64,000 nt of DNA from Halichondria panicea (Eukaryota > Porifera > Demospongiae > Suberitida > Halichondriidae): NCBI RefSeq assembly GCF_963675165.1, contig NC_087380.1:6146071-6210070 (forward strand). Reading direction: 5' to 3'. Positions 25,475-37,143 of the stretch are shown in pieces. The number at the start of each line of letters is the position of its first letter. Position 1 is the first letter of the stretch. Below the pieces are notes generated by a model, which was not told the DNA's origin, made no database searches, and saw only the letters and a list, made by a program, of their open reading frames with translations. A program made the translations under genes and the position numbers.

Positions 25475-25935
25475 TAGGTTTTACATAGGATTGGCAGTGA
25501 TTTGCTAGCCTCGACCCCAGGCTGGTATGTCTCCAATTTAACACTAGGTCGCCTCCTCAGCCTGGCATTGATTGTATCTAGGCGTGTATCTGCATGGGCA
25601 TGTGCTGTATTTGCTCCACTTTGCTCAGGTATTCGCTCAAAACTCGGCCTGGGTCGAGGCTATGGGTTTGCCGGCACCTGCATGTGTTTATATACCAATA
25701 TTTCACATAATATTATTTTGACTCATGTTCAAACTGTTCTATATCTACAGGGAAAGGTCACATATATCTAGGAACTGGCTGGACAGATCGTTTATTTAGC
25801 CTTTTCTCAATAAACTATCTGTCCAGCCAGTTCCCGGCTAGATGTGGCCTTTCCCTGCAGAGATAGAACACTTTGAACATGAGTTAAAATATGCCAGCGG
25901 TGTAAACACAGGTAAACCCACTGGCACTGCACTGG
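25475..25935. repeat. Palindromic dispersed element
   Basis: The halves are inverted around about 25800. CTGTTCTATATCTACAGGGA near 25735 pairs with TCCCTGCAGAGATAGAACA near 25852, and GGAACTGGCTGGACAGAT pairs with ATCTGTCCAGCCAGTTCC. One-armed relatives starting ACATAGGATTGGCAGTG lie near 44264-44340 and 52300-52440, with a weaker one near 13321-13450. Confidence 0.7.
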
Positions 25936-26018
25936 AAGTGAAACAAAAGCCTATGATCCTCCTATATAGGCTATTAGTATAGCCAGGCAATCGCATAGAC
26001 AAAGCCACGGCACACACA

Positions 26019-26590
26019 CTGCTGTGGCCGTGGGTGCAGTATTACAGTGATTATCGTGCCCAAAAGGCGGATTCCCCTCAATTCGACATAATGAGATTCG
26101 GAATGTGTCTGCCCAACTGATGTCAGAAGTGTGCCACAATGTCTCGATCGAACCCGACACAACCCATTACTGGTGAATCATCTTCTGGTGACATTGCTGC
26201 GAACGGTTTTTGGGAAGCCGCTTTGAGAAAACGTACTTTGGATGTTCGAGTGTTTAATCTACATGCCCCTTCAAATTGAATGTCCTCACTATCTACCACC
26301 TATAGAAAGCACGAAAATATCAAGAAAAGAGCATAAACAAAGAGTAAGAGAAGTGGAGCACAGCTCCTTTACCCCAATCGTTCTGTCACTCACTGGAGGC
26401 CTGGGCAATGCTGCCACCACATGCTACAAAAAACTGGCATCACTACTCTCAGTAAAACGTGGCCAACACTACAACACAACCATGAGTTGGTTAAGATGCA
26501 GGCTCTCTTTCTCCCTACTACGTTCCTCAATTATGTGCATTAGGGGTGCAAGATCGTCTCAAGGCCACCCCATTAAATTAGACGTGCTGC
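26019..26590 (+). pseudogene. Broken retroelement ORF fragment
   Basis: Three frames must be pieced together. One frame has a KGGFPSIRHNEIRNVSAQL stretch near 26050-26110, the next DIAANGFWEA and RTLDVRVFNLHAPS near 26190-26275, and the third VREVEHSSFTPIVLS, TGGLGNAAT and MSWLRCRLSFSLLRSSIMCI near 26350-26545. These are motifs I associate with the C-terminal region of a reverse-transcriptase-bearing element common in invertebrate genomes. Stops and frameshifts separate them, so it is dead. No reverse-transcriptase catalytic part is visible upstream. The exact element class is uncertain. Confidence 0.6.
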
Positions 26591-26942
26591 CAATGGATCT
26601 ACTATAGTAGCCCAAGAATCAAATCTGCTCATTCTGATCACCTAACACGTGTAACTCTTAGCCACAAAATATATCATAATATTATGATAGTCACCGCCGA
26701 TTACACCGATTATACTGCTCAATAATTTATGGCTCGAGTTTCATATTGAAGTGTGTTATTAAGAAATTGCACTCGAGTCAGTATACACGTTTTATCCATA
26801 CGCTCAACACCTACGTAACAGGTCCCCATATTGGAAATATTCGCACACGGACATCTTAAAAATTGTGAAACATTTTCAGTCCGAACATTGAAAGGAAAAT
26901 CTGAAATGGATTTGTAACTAGGTAAACGTAAGGTCGTTTATT

Positions 26943-27203
26943 TTGAGAAAGACAACCTCGCAGCATTTGTCCAACGTAACTGAACCAACATACCTAATAC
27001 CCAAGAACTCTAATTTTGAGGCAGTCGACTCTATATATGTGGATGGAACCAATAGTTATGCATTTCAAATGACTATGAACAAAACCCATCCTTTGAGGAA
27101 GAATGGCCTGGACAGTCAGAACTGCATTGAATTTAAAAAAGCTTCAAGTGTATTTTGTTTTGCGTCGAGATTTACACGGATTACAAGCCACAAAACTATT
27201 TAG
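26943..27203 (+). pseudogene. Possible fragment of a repetitive gene family (uncertain)
   Basis: An 86-codon frame contains IYVDGTNSYAFQMTMNKTHP. This resembles the C-terminal part of the large, repeat-associated families whose proteins carry a YxFQxT..HP motif (Crinkler/RHS-like restriction-fold proteins). There is no upstream continuation and no good splice structure. It may be a degraded fragment or chance. Its last 30 bp mark the edge of the segment copied to 49776-50460. Confidence 0.3.
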
Positions 27204-27390
27204 GAGCCTAAGACTTCTCTTTCTTCGCCATTTAACGACTGTGAACAGTGGGCCCTGAAAATGAATATTCTCCCTTCAACGCTTGACTACAGTTTTGACT
27301 TATGAGAACACCCAAAATTTTAACACTTTTAGCACATGTGTAATAATTCAATGTCACTATCAAGGGCGTATTTGTGAAATTCAATGTAAC

Positions 27391-27720
27391 TTAATTTTTG
27401 TGCCTAGCTATAGGGGCCCGCTCCAGGCGGCTCTTTGTGTATGGGAGCCTCTGCTCCACTGCCTTTTGTCTTGTGCATATACTTATATGTATCAAGGGTG
27501 TTGTATATATTTGTAGTAATGTAGGTATTGTTGCTCTTTGTTCCATAATTAATTTTTGTGGCTAGCTATAGGCGGCTCTTTGTGTATATATGGGAGCTCG
27601 AGCCTCTGCTACACTACTCACCCTCCACCCCTCAGTCACCCTCCACCCTCTCACCCTGTCTTTTGTCTTGTGCATGCATACTTATACATGTAAGGATTTG
27701 TTCTTGTGCATGCATTTATC
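27391..27720. repeat. Two diverged direct repeats
   Basis: A unit starting TAATTTTTGTG(C/G)CTAGCTATAG, continuing through GGCGGCTCTTTGTGTAT and ending TTTTGTCTTGTGCAT, occurs at about 27391-27500 and 27549-27690. The second unit carries an extra CACCCTCCACC-rich insert. Both are copied inverted at 49900-50240. Confidence 0.6.
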
Positions 27721-28044
27721 AGAATACTTTGATGTAGGCCTATAAACAATGTGTTAGTGATTTTCAGCAAAATTAATTTATAGTTTGTAATGGTATACTG
27801 GTTAACATGGTTAACAAAAATGAGAGCATGACAAGCATGTAAAAAAAGGTGCACATAGTGCAAAACATAACATTGCAAAAAAGCAACGATCTAAAATTTA
27901 GTAAATGTTACCTATAAGCACAATTTTAAAATGAGCTTTTCTATGTAAATTTTTAATGCTTAAACACATGATACAATTCCATCTCATAGAGCTAGATTTA
28001 GTAGAAGCAGCAATTCATTCAATTAAACCGAGAATCAGCATCAA

Positions 28045-29112
28045 TCACAGCCCCATGGGCTCATTGTGAACATACTGAACAAATCTCTGAAGCAGAGGCA
28101 TGGAGGAGTCTGGTTGAGGGAGGTTGGTCTCTATCCAGCTAATCTCTCCGCTGATTGTGGGTTTATAAGCCTCCATTATGAGAATGGTCTCTTTGGCTTG
28201 GCTGAGGAAATTGAATTCATCACAGATGTAGTCTATCTCCTCACAGGTGCATTGAAGGTGTAGCATTGATTGGGGGTATAATTGAGATAGGATGTTCTTC
28301 GTCTGAAGAGAAAGGAAGGAGATATAATTATAGCTAGCTTTGTACAGGCAAACAAACTAAGATAGTTCATTAATTATGTGAAGCTGCAGTAATGTTTGGC
28401 AGTAGTATATACAATGTTGTGGTCACCCTTAGCTATTACAATACTGTTGGTCTTCCTTATAATTTTTAAAGGGGTGTTTCACTAGCTGTTTAACAATAAA
28501 ATTTAAGCAAGCATACTGCATACTTACCCATTCACACGAAGTGCGCACCAGTTTGTCAGCAACATATCGTAGCAACCTTACATCTGTATCAGGTTGCTCC
28601 CCAGTAATCGCTTCGAGAGACCAGAGATTAGCTTTAGCATCTCTTAAGGCACAAGTGATATTGAGGGCTTTTGATAGAAGGTCGAGAGAAAAAGTATTGC
28701 TCTGGATTGATCTGGATTCATCCTCTTCATCTCGAATAACTGAGAATAACTTCCCTTCCTGTAAATGTGAAGATTCACGAAATTAGACCTTTTGTTCAGC
28801 ACATTCATACATAGTACGATTTTGAATCAATAACTGTGTATTTCACCTCAGATATATGGGTATTCAATTGCATAGAGTGCACATGAATGTTACGAAGCAA
28901 TTTGATTTAATTATAAAGGAACTCACATGAACTCGACGTAAGACCTCTATTCCATTTTTCATCTGTGTGAGAGCTTGTGTAGCATTGAGCTCTGCACAGT
29001 CAGAGGCTGAGGGTGCCGAGGTGGGAGCAGCTGTCACTAGTCCTGCTGTTAGAGACAAGAGAATCAGCTGTACTGCAATACTTGAGAGGTTGCCTCGACT
29101 GAGTGTGGCCAT
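28045..29112 (-). CDS. Secreted, probably helical protein, family 2 copy A
   Basis: Three exons on the minus strand, 29112-28927, 28758-28528 and 28302-28045, all have phase-0 introns (donors GTGAGT and GTAAGT, acceptors TTTACAG and TCTTCAG). The 62+77+85 residues make 224. The start MATLSRGNLSSIAVQLILLS opens a signal peptide cut near VTA-AP. The mature part is about 195 residues with amphipathic, helix-like stretches (around TQALTQMKNGIEVLRRV, LLSKALNIT, RLLRYVADKL and ISWIETNL). Its cysteines are SDC, ITC, TSC, LQCTC and YIC. The size, secretion, helical content and phase-0 introns recall helical cytokines, but I see no sequence match, so that is only a structural suggestion. An intact near-identical copy lies at 54712-55775. 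The function is unknown. Confidence 0.85.
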
Positions 29113-29240
29113 TTCTATGGTTGCTTGTAGGGAAAGATTTCTGATTAGGTCTCAATAAAAAGTTGCACTGGAGTTAGACAGCTGATTGTTTGTCTTCAAA
29201 CTAAGCACTATAATGAGTTGTGTTGTGGAGTGAGTACCCT

Positions 29241-29248
29241 TTTTTATA
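29241..29248 (-). promoter_or_regulatory. TATA box of family 2 copy A
   Basis: TATAAAAA on the minus strand lies about 130 bp upstream of the ATG. The same TATA, with flanks of about 100 bp, is preserved at copy B (54576-54584), so both copies retain their core promoter. Confidence 0.6.
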
Positions 29249-30100
29249 GTACCTATTTCTGAATGACAACACTATCGTCACAGTGATCAAATTCCACACT
29301 GATGGGTTCCATCCTTCCAATAAAAGGCTTCTCATAATTTATAGTAAACAATCTCCTTGCCAACATAAATTAGCGACACTGTAACTAATTAACCACTGCA
29401 AGGTGCTTCCAAGTGTATATGACAGGCGTTCAGTTGGTATAATTATTACACAAGATCCTATGAAGCTTTAACAAATGATAATTTGCTGAAACTTTAATAA
29501 TTAAGTAATATATACTTGCAATTGTAGCTGCATGATTATTGTGAACGTTTTTACAACACTACATATAATAATAAATTATAGTAATGTATGGTAGCGAACC
29601 AATTAACCGGTGACACCAAAGATTAATTAATATGAGCCATTAAGCTATAATTATGTATACATGCAGTTGATAGATAGTAATCAAGTCAGCTGTACTTGCT
29701 GTAATGTTCCATGCAATAATGTGTACATGACTATAACGCCCACATACTCTTAGTCACTCACACCATGCACCCACCACATGCAGGAGTAACCAATTGTTCA
29801 CTATAAGAGATGTCAATGTACAAGCAGAGGCCATAATTATCTGAACATTTCGTAAGATCTTCATTTGGGAATTGGATATTAAAAAGGCAGAAAATTATTG
29901 GCTGCATACCAATGTAATGTGAAATGTGTACATGCACATACACACAGGATCCTTGCAACATGACATTGTATACAAATTAATAATTGTAGACAATAGTACA
30001 ACATAATTATGCTCACACAAATCTTTGGTTAATAAATTCAGTATAATTACGCTCTACTATGAAGAAGGAAACATTTCATGATTCATGGCACAGTTTGTGT

Positions 30101-33100
30101 TCACTCAGTCTGTGGATTTGTCATTATGTACTTGTACAGTTCCATTAACTTTTTCTGTAGGACGGGATCTGATGTGTCGGTACTCTCGGCCACATCTTCT
30201 TCTGATTCTTCCACTATCTCCTCTAGCCCTTGCAAGGTCTTTAGTTCCTTCTTCAGTTCGTTTAACTTCAAACGGAGCCCGTCAATGCTCCTAAGAAGCT
30301 CATTGTGGGTGAGCTGGTCATCTTTATTGGAATCCAACATATTGAAGATGCGCCGAGTCGGTATTTCTTTGTAGAACTCGTCAGCATCGATACTTTTGGT
30401 ATCGTCCAGGTCCAGGGAATTGAATTTGAAAGAAAAAGCTGTGATAGAAAGAAAAAGCGTTCTTGACTGCACCAAACTGTACATACACATACACATACAT
30501 GTACAGCATAATTATAATAATAATCTATATGGTCACGTAAAATGTACTCACATTGAAGCAACTCGATTGCATTTCTTGTTTTATTTATCTCCACTCCCAC
30601 AATATTAATGTTCCTCTCAATCTCTACCTCTTTCTCTATCAGTTTAACCTCCTTATCTATCAATGATGACGGGGTCCCTTCGTCCTCTACTTCGCTATCA
30701 ATAGGAACACTGTCCTCTGTCGCCCCCGTGGACTCAGTGGAATCAGGGGGTGTGGTAGTAGGAGGTGGGGTAGTAGGGGGTGGGGTAGTAAGGGGTGCGG
30801 TAGTAAGGGGTGGGGTAGTAGGCTTGCTACTCGGCTCTGTTTCCTCCTTTACAGAAACTGTAGGGAGTGAAAACACAATCTACATTTGTGTTGTCTGACC
30901 ATGCAGCATAACTGATTCTTTGCACATGCATGTATATACAAGCATGTACAATGTACATGTGTTACATGTGAGCATATACAATGTACATGTGTTATGTTAC
31001 GTGTGAGCATGTACAATGTACATGTGTTACATACATGTGAGCATATACAATGTACATGTGTTAGGTTACATGTGAGCATATACAATGTACATGTGTTACA
31101 TGTAAGATACAGATAAGCTCACCTGGCAGTTCACTCTCACTGGAGGGTGTTAGGGTGGGTGGAGGAGCAGTAGGAGTGTGGTCCATCGTTTCAGCAGAAG
31201 AAGAGTCTGTGGAGTGAAGACAAACAAAATGAATGGGCATATATACGCATAAAATGCAGGTACATTGTAACATATACACAGTCAAGCAAATGCCGTATTA
31301 GCCGGAAATTTTCGTTTGTACAAATTTCACTATTTGGCTCGAGAGCCCTCAGAAGAAATTGTTCGCAGTTGTAATATTTGCGTTTCAATACCTGAAAACC
31401 ATTGTGAAATACAGATACACGGGAGTTTCTCTCGCGTTAACCTCGAAGAACGCGAAATTTTGCACCCCACGAAAATTTCCCGCTATACGGTAGCTTAAAA
31501 ACCCTCTAGGGAAAGTTAGAGAATTGTCTGATTCAAAAGTTATTTGTACATACTTCGTACATGTACATGCATGTATCTATTCTTTGAAGTAGAAACAATG
31601 TCTTGTGACTGAGTAACTGCATGGGACTAACTTGGGAAGAGTCAAGATACTACAGTGGAAGAAACTGGAGGTGCATGCATGGCCAATGTTTAACAGAAGC
31701 CATTCTATGTATGTTAAGCAGCAGGTTAAATTACATACACAAACACTAACGTACACATGTAGTCACGATGGCAAAGCTACGCACGGCTATAGGACATTAA
31801 AGGAAAAAGAATGTAAACATGAATTAGATAACTGCAACTGCCATCAAATTATAATCGATCTATAGTGCTAGAAATGACTCTAAAGGTGAGGAAGTTCAAA
31901 GATAACTTCGCCAAATAGGAACTTTTGGTTAATAAGCGCACATCAACTAATAGGCGCATACTGGTTAGCAAGCCTGGATAGAAGGCGCATGGTTTTCTGC
32001 ACAGTTCTCTGCCAACAACTGGTCTTCAAAAAGCAACTCTCTAAGCACATACACTGTACAACTTGTCTGGTGTTAGTCCAACCCTACATGTACCTGTACC
32101 TTACACAGTTAAACTATAGAATGTATAATGAGGTCCTATAGAGCAGTTTCCTACTCTGTTGCTAGGGGGCACAGAAAATTATCAGAAAACGCGCACTCCC
32201 AATGACATCCGGAGTTAATTTGATGTTTACTGGAACCAGGGATTAAGACATACTGTCGGAAAAGTATGGCCACGAGGAATGCTAGGGACTTACAATGACT
32301 GTGCTAGTTCTCAACCAGACAAAACATATACATCATCAACCCACACATTTTAAGGAAAAGTCTTCATATTAGCTATTTCCGAGTGCAACTTACCAGGAGT
32401 TTGGTTTTGAAGCAGCACAAGTTTTTCCTGCAGGCCAGAGAGACCGTGGGCAAATCTTTCCAATGAAGTGTTCATCTAGGAAAAATTAAAGTGGAAAATT
32501 AACCTCAGACGATATTATATGGATTCGAACGATACTAAATTAACAAAAACTAACATAATTATTGAAAAATACATTGCTTCGCCACACGCTCATACATGTA
32601 CATACAAAACAGAAAGGCTGGCAAATAAACGCACTCTTAAGAGAGCAGGAAAGCTGAAACTTAGTTCTGGTCATGAATTACGGTAGTAAGCCTAAGGTAC
32701 GGATTCTTAGTCTGGAGGGGCTTCTGTTGTCAATGAGCACTATACATGTAGTTAATATTCACGAAGTGAGCCTCGTGCTATACAGTTTAACACGTGGCTG
32801 GCTTTCGTGGCATGATGTAAGTGCTTCAGCACAATAACCAATTCTAACAAGAATAGTTTTTATTCTTCAATGAAGATATTTTCTTAGCGCCAGCACTTGA
32901 CCCCTCAGCAAAATAAATTATTAACGCCTCTGTGTGAGGAGCAGTGAATACTGACTCAAAATTCCTTGCTTAATACCCACTACCGTTTTCGTTTTTAGTG
33001 GGACAACATACCCTTGATTAATGTATGTAATTCAATTCGTTCATTGCCACCAATTACAAATTTGCAAACATTATTAATACATGTACCTCTTCTATAACAC

Positions 33101-34454
33101 TCTGATATTTTTCAGCCAGTAAAACGTGGCGAGAGGCATTAGCACAGCGCAGCTTGCAACATTCATGTAACAAGCAGCATGCCTGGTATTAATTACAGAC
33201 CTAAGCTATTCAGCTGTGGCTTCCTTTAAAGTGTAAAGGGTGAAAAGAGATCCAACAACCCTCCATAATATCACACTGCACTGTACATTGTTCGAGGGGA
33301 ATACCACAAGAAAATTAATCAAAACTGATACATGTTATGAAATGCAACCGCACATTCCAGAGTTGAACTGTAGGCTCTCTGTAGGTCAGCTATGCAATTG
33401 GAATCATGGAGACTGATTGAGAATAGGATCATATGTACTTAAATTAATGAGTTTCCTTAGAATTGCATTTTTTAGTGCCTTTTAACGACAAAATTACCTC
33501 TTCACAGTGCAAGGCGTACTACATGGCAACCAGTGAATGTTGTGAAATAATTGGGTTTTGCAGAATCTTTGCACACAAAAAAGCGTTTTGTGTTGAGCGT
33601 TCCTTATAAGGTTATCTGTGGTCAATCATAAAGTTGTAGATACATTGTATAAGTCAGCATGTCAACAATGCACTATTCTGCAAACAGTTGATTGAAGATT
33701 CTCAGCGAAACTTTGATAAGACAGTCCAAGCAGCTCTGTCTGATGCACTATTCTCCATCTTATATCCCAAATAATGCCTTGGTCAGCTTTTTTCACAAGA
33801 AAAAGCCATTTTGTTTTTGAATTTTGCTTCCTAAATCAGACTTGGCATTTCACCACAATGTGTTTATGAGACCACAGTGTGTAAAGATTAGATGTCCATA
33901 TAAGGAACGCTCTACACCCTCAATTTCAAAGATTCTGCAAAACCCTGTACAGTAGAACCTCGATTATCCGGCCCTCGATTATCCGGCTTGGCAGTTTTCT
34001 TGTTATCAGATCAGAAAATGGGCGTGTCCCTAAAACGCGCATGCACGTTGCAGCTGTTACCATGGAGACATGCCTGCTTATCTTCTGCGCATGCGCAGAC
34101 AACCATGTGGCACTGTTTATGAATAAAGTGGGTGGATCAAGGCGTGGTTTATCTATTCGATTATCCGGCATATTCACTTATCCGGCCTGCTTCAGGAACC
34201 AAGGTGTCCGGATAATCGAGGTTCTACTGTATTTACATTTTGTGGGCAACACAATACAACACAACATGCAGTTGTTAATGAGGGTCTGGTCTCATAAAAC
34301 AGTCGATAATTCATATACATGCACAGTCACTACACTATATAACGAGTTGACTCACCATGGTAACGTTGGCCCAGAGGCTGTCCACTTCGTGACTTAGAGA
34401 CTCATTGAGAGCAGTCACACTCGACTTCACACTGGTCACTTGCTGCAGCCACAC

Positions 34455-34487
<33 letters not shown>

Positions 34488-37107
34488 TAACTCCATACTC
34501 AATAAAACTGTGGTGCACACAATACTTGGAAATAATTATGACTCTTGGCAGCTAAAATGGCTACAAACGTTACATGTATTTCACAATTATAATGAGGCCT
34601 GACAGAAGCCATTAAGACACAAGATATGGCTGGATGTATGATGGACATAGCAGTTAGCACGGCTAGATAGAGAATGCCGTATTAATTGAATATAGTCTTA
34701 AAATGGAAGGGAAACAAAAATAAACACTAATGGTCATACTGTAGTTAGTAAACCGGTTTTTTGGGAAGAAGAGAGTAAAGCCTTACGATAGCTACAAGTA
34801 CATACATGCTGCAACTTGGTCAAAACACTTGCAGTCCAGACATACATGTATATACAGTGTACTACTATTTGCTCTCAACTCCTCTCTGACAGCAGCTACT
34901 TCAACTTAAGTGCAAAGCTAAATGTGTGTGTCACCCACCGCTGTAAGTAGGTCTGTGGTCTGTTGCATCTGGGAGGTGGAGGAGGTGTGGGCCGAGTCAA
35001 TAGAGTCTATTCTGGTCTGCAATGGGAAGGATGCATGAGAACAGGAAATTCCAAATAGTATATAAACATGGGTGCACTGAAACAATCACCAGAGATCAAA
35101 TGAACCGTACATGTATGCACAACAGTAGCTAACAAGTACATGTATTATAATAGTGGTGGTCTCAACGCATTACAAAACGTACACTTTCAAGAACGTTCTC
35201 TCTAGCTAATAAAAATTGTGCCAGCTTTTATGCCCTAGGCATTCCAGTACAACAACCACCAAAACACATGTACATGTAGCCGTATCATACCACGAACCTT
35301 GAACCCAGCAGCAGTATTGACTGCAGCGTCCACAGAGTCTTTCATCTCCTTGTTCTCCTGGCGAACGCCCCCTATGCTCTCCTTAATTATTCGGAGCTGG
35401 TCGTCATAGGAATTAGTGATGGATTCCAAGCCTGCCATCTGAGTCTTGACTGCTTTGATGTCTGCCAGGGACTTGTTGAGCTGTCGCATGCTGGCGTTCA
35501 TAACACCTATCTAGAGAGAGAGAGGGGGGGGGAGGGGGGGAGAGGGAGGAAGAGAGAGAGAGAGGGAGGGAGGGGGGAGGGAAGAGGGAGAGAGAGAGAG
35601 AGGGAGAGAGGGAGAGAGAGAGAGAGGGAGAGAGGGAGAGAGAGAGGGAGACAGAGACAAGAAAATAATAAAAACTCCTAGGATTTACTGCTACATGTAC
35701 GTAAGGCCACTGCAACTTTGACTTCAGTTTCCCGTCCAGCTCCCTCATGCTCAGTAGCTCACCTCATGGATTTGTCTATTATTCCTTTATTGCATTACGT
35801 TGCATTATGTAATGCCAAAACGGGCCTTCTTGCTGATGCTGACTGAACATTTTAAATTAAACGTTTATTTGTGAAATTTCAGAAAATTTGCATTTCCTGG
35901 TGGGAAACTAAAGTCAAAGTTGCAGTGGCCTAAAGTCTTTTCCGGCGTCTTGGAATTACAATTTTTATTAGTTCCAATTAGTATTTCCCGATAATTGAAT
36001 TGCATTCCGTACAGGTAAACAGTTACTGTACATAGGAATGCAATAATCAATCCTCACATCTTTATTGATGGTATCCACTTGTTTGATGAGCATCTCTTGT
36101 GGCTTGCTCTCCAAAACCTTCAGCCTCTCGTCCAAAACTTTGACCTCTGACCTGGCGTCTTTAAGGGAATTCCCCATGCTTCCATGCACCGACTGTAGCG
36201 AGTTCTTTGTTTGATTGAGAGTATTCCTCAGTGACCACAGCTCCTGTTGCAGTGCAGAGTATTTGTTATTCATCTCAGTCTTGTAGCGGTTCATGTCTAA
36301 AGGGGAGGAGGACCAATTTATGCAAAAAATATCGCTTTGTGCATGTCAGGAGCACACGAGGAGATGGAGTGTCTTACTAGTATTGCGGACTCACTATCGT
36401 CTATGCCACATTTCCTTATTTGCAATGTGCTAAGTGCTCCTTGTACATGTGCGGCTGATAACGCGTTTGATAATGACAGTGAATACAAAGAATAATGTTA
36501 GCAGCACTTAGCGGTTTGACAGACAATGTTTGTACATAGCAGGACAATATTAAATATGTGTTGTAAGACGCTCCATCTCCTCATGTGCTCCTGTGCATAT
36601 GATTTTATATACAATAAAATTCTCAATTGTTGCAAAATAATTTTATGAAGAGCAGCAGCACTACCATTGCTATACTGAACACTCACGTGTTCTCGCAAAT
36701 TTAATAGTTCTGTTTATACAATACGTTCTTGCAAACCCACTTATTTTAGCCCATACTGACTACATTACAAACTGCAGACAAAATCGAACATACAAATAAA
36801 TGAGTACTGACCTCCCTCTATGTTGGCTAGTCTCGAGTTTAGATCAATATGTGTGTTGGCGGTTGTGTCCGTCATCTGCCAGAGGTTAAAGGTCAAGTAG
36901 CTGCAGTAGAGACCCAGGAGAACAAGCAGACACGTGAGGAAGCCAAAGTAGAGAGCACTACACCAGCAGCAGCAACTGTGTGTGTGTGTGTGTGGGGGGG
37001 GGGGGCGATGAATAATGGGATGTGGGCGATAAGTACGAATAGAGTGGAGTAAGAACGATATGCAATGTATATATTTATTTGCGCAGTTTACGCCTTTACA
37101 GTAACAG

Positions 37108-37143
<36 letters not shown>

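Larger units (their letters stand above)
22948..26018. other. Promoter of copy 4 and non-coding spacer
   Basis: A TATA box (TATAAAAG on the minus strand, 23059-23052) lies about 105 bp upstream of the copy-4 ATG. The rest is non-coding. The stretch 24610-24780 (TAAG repeats followed by TTTCTTGCCC) recurs at 52890-53060. The palindromic element at 25475-25935 closes the stretch. A possible short exon near 23970-24013 has a GTATGTG donor but no partner exon that I can find. Confidence 0.5.

Noticed and set aside
30945-31105. Regularly spaced repeats that could suggest a CRISPR-like array
   Set aside because: The spacers are themselves similar, the units are self-complementary TGTACA-type minisatellites, and the array is in an animal intron.
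35700-35760. Possible extra exon (MRELDGKLKSKLQ) of the EFCAB14-like gene
   Set aside because: The neighbouring exons already join in phase 0, there is no convincing acceptor, and a similar stretch recurs in the same intron near 35895-35930.
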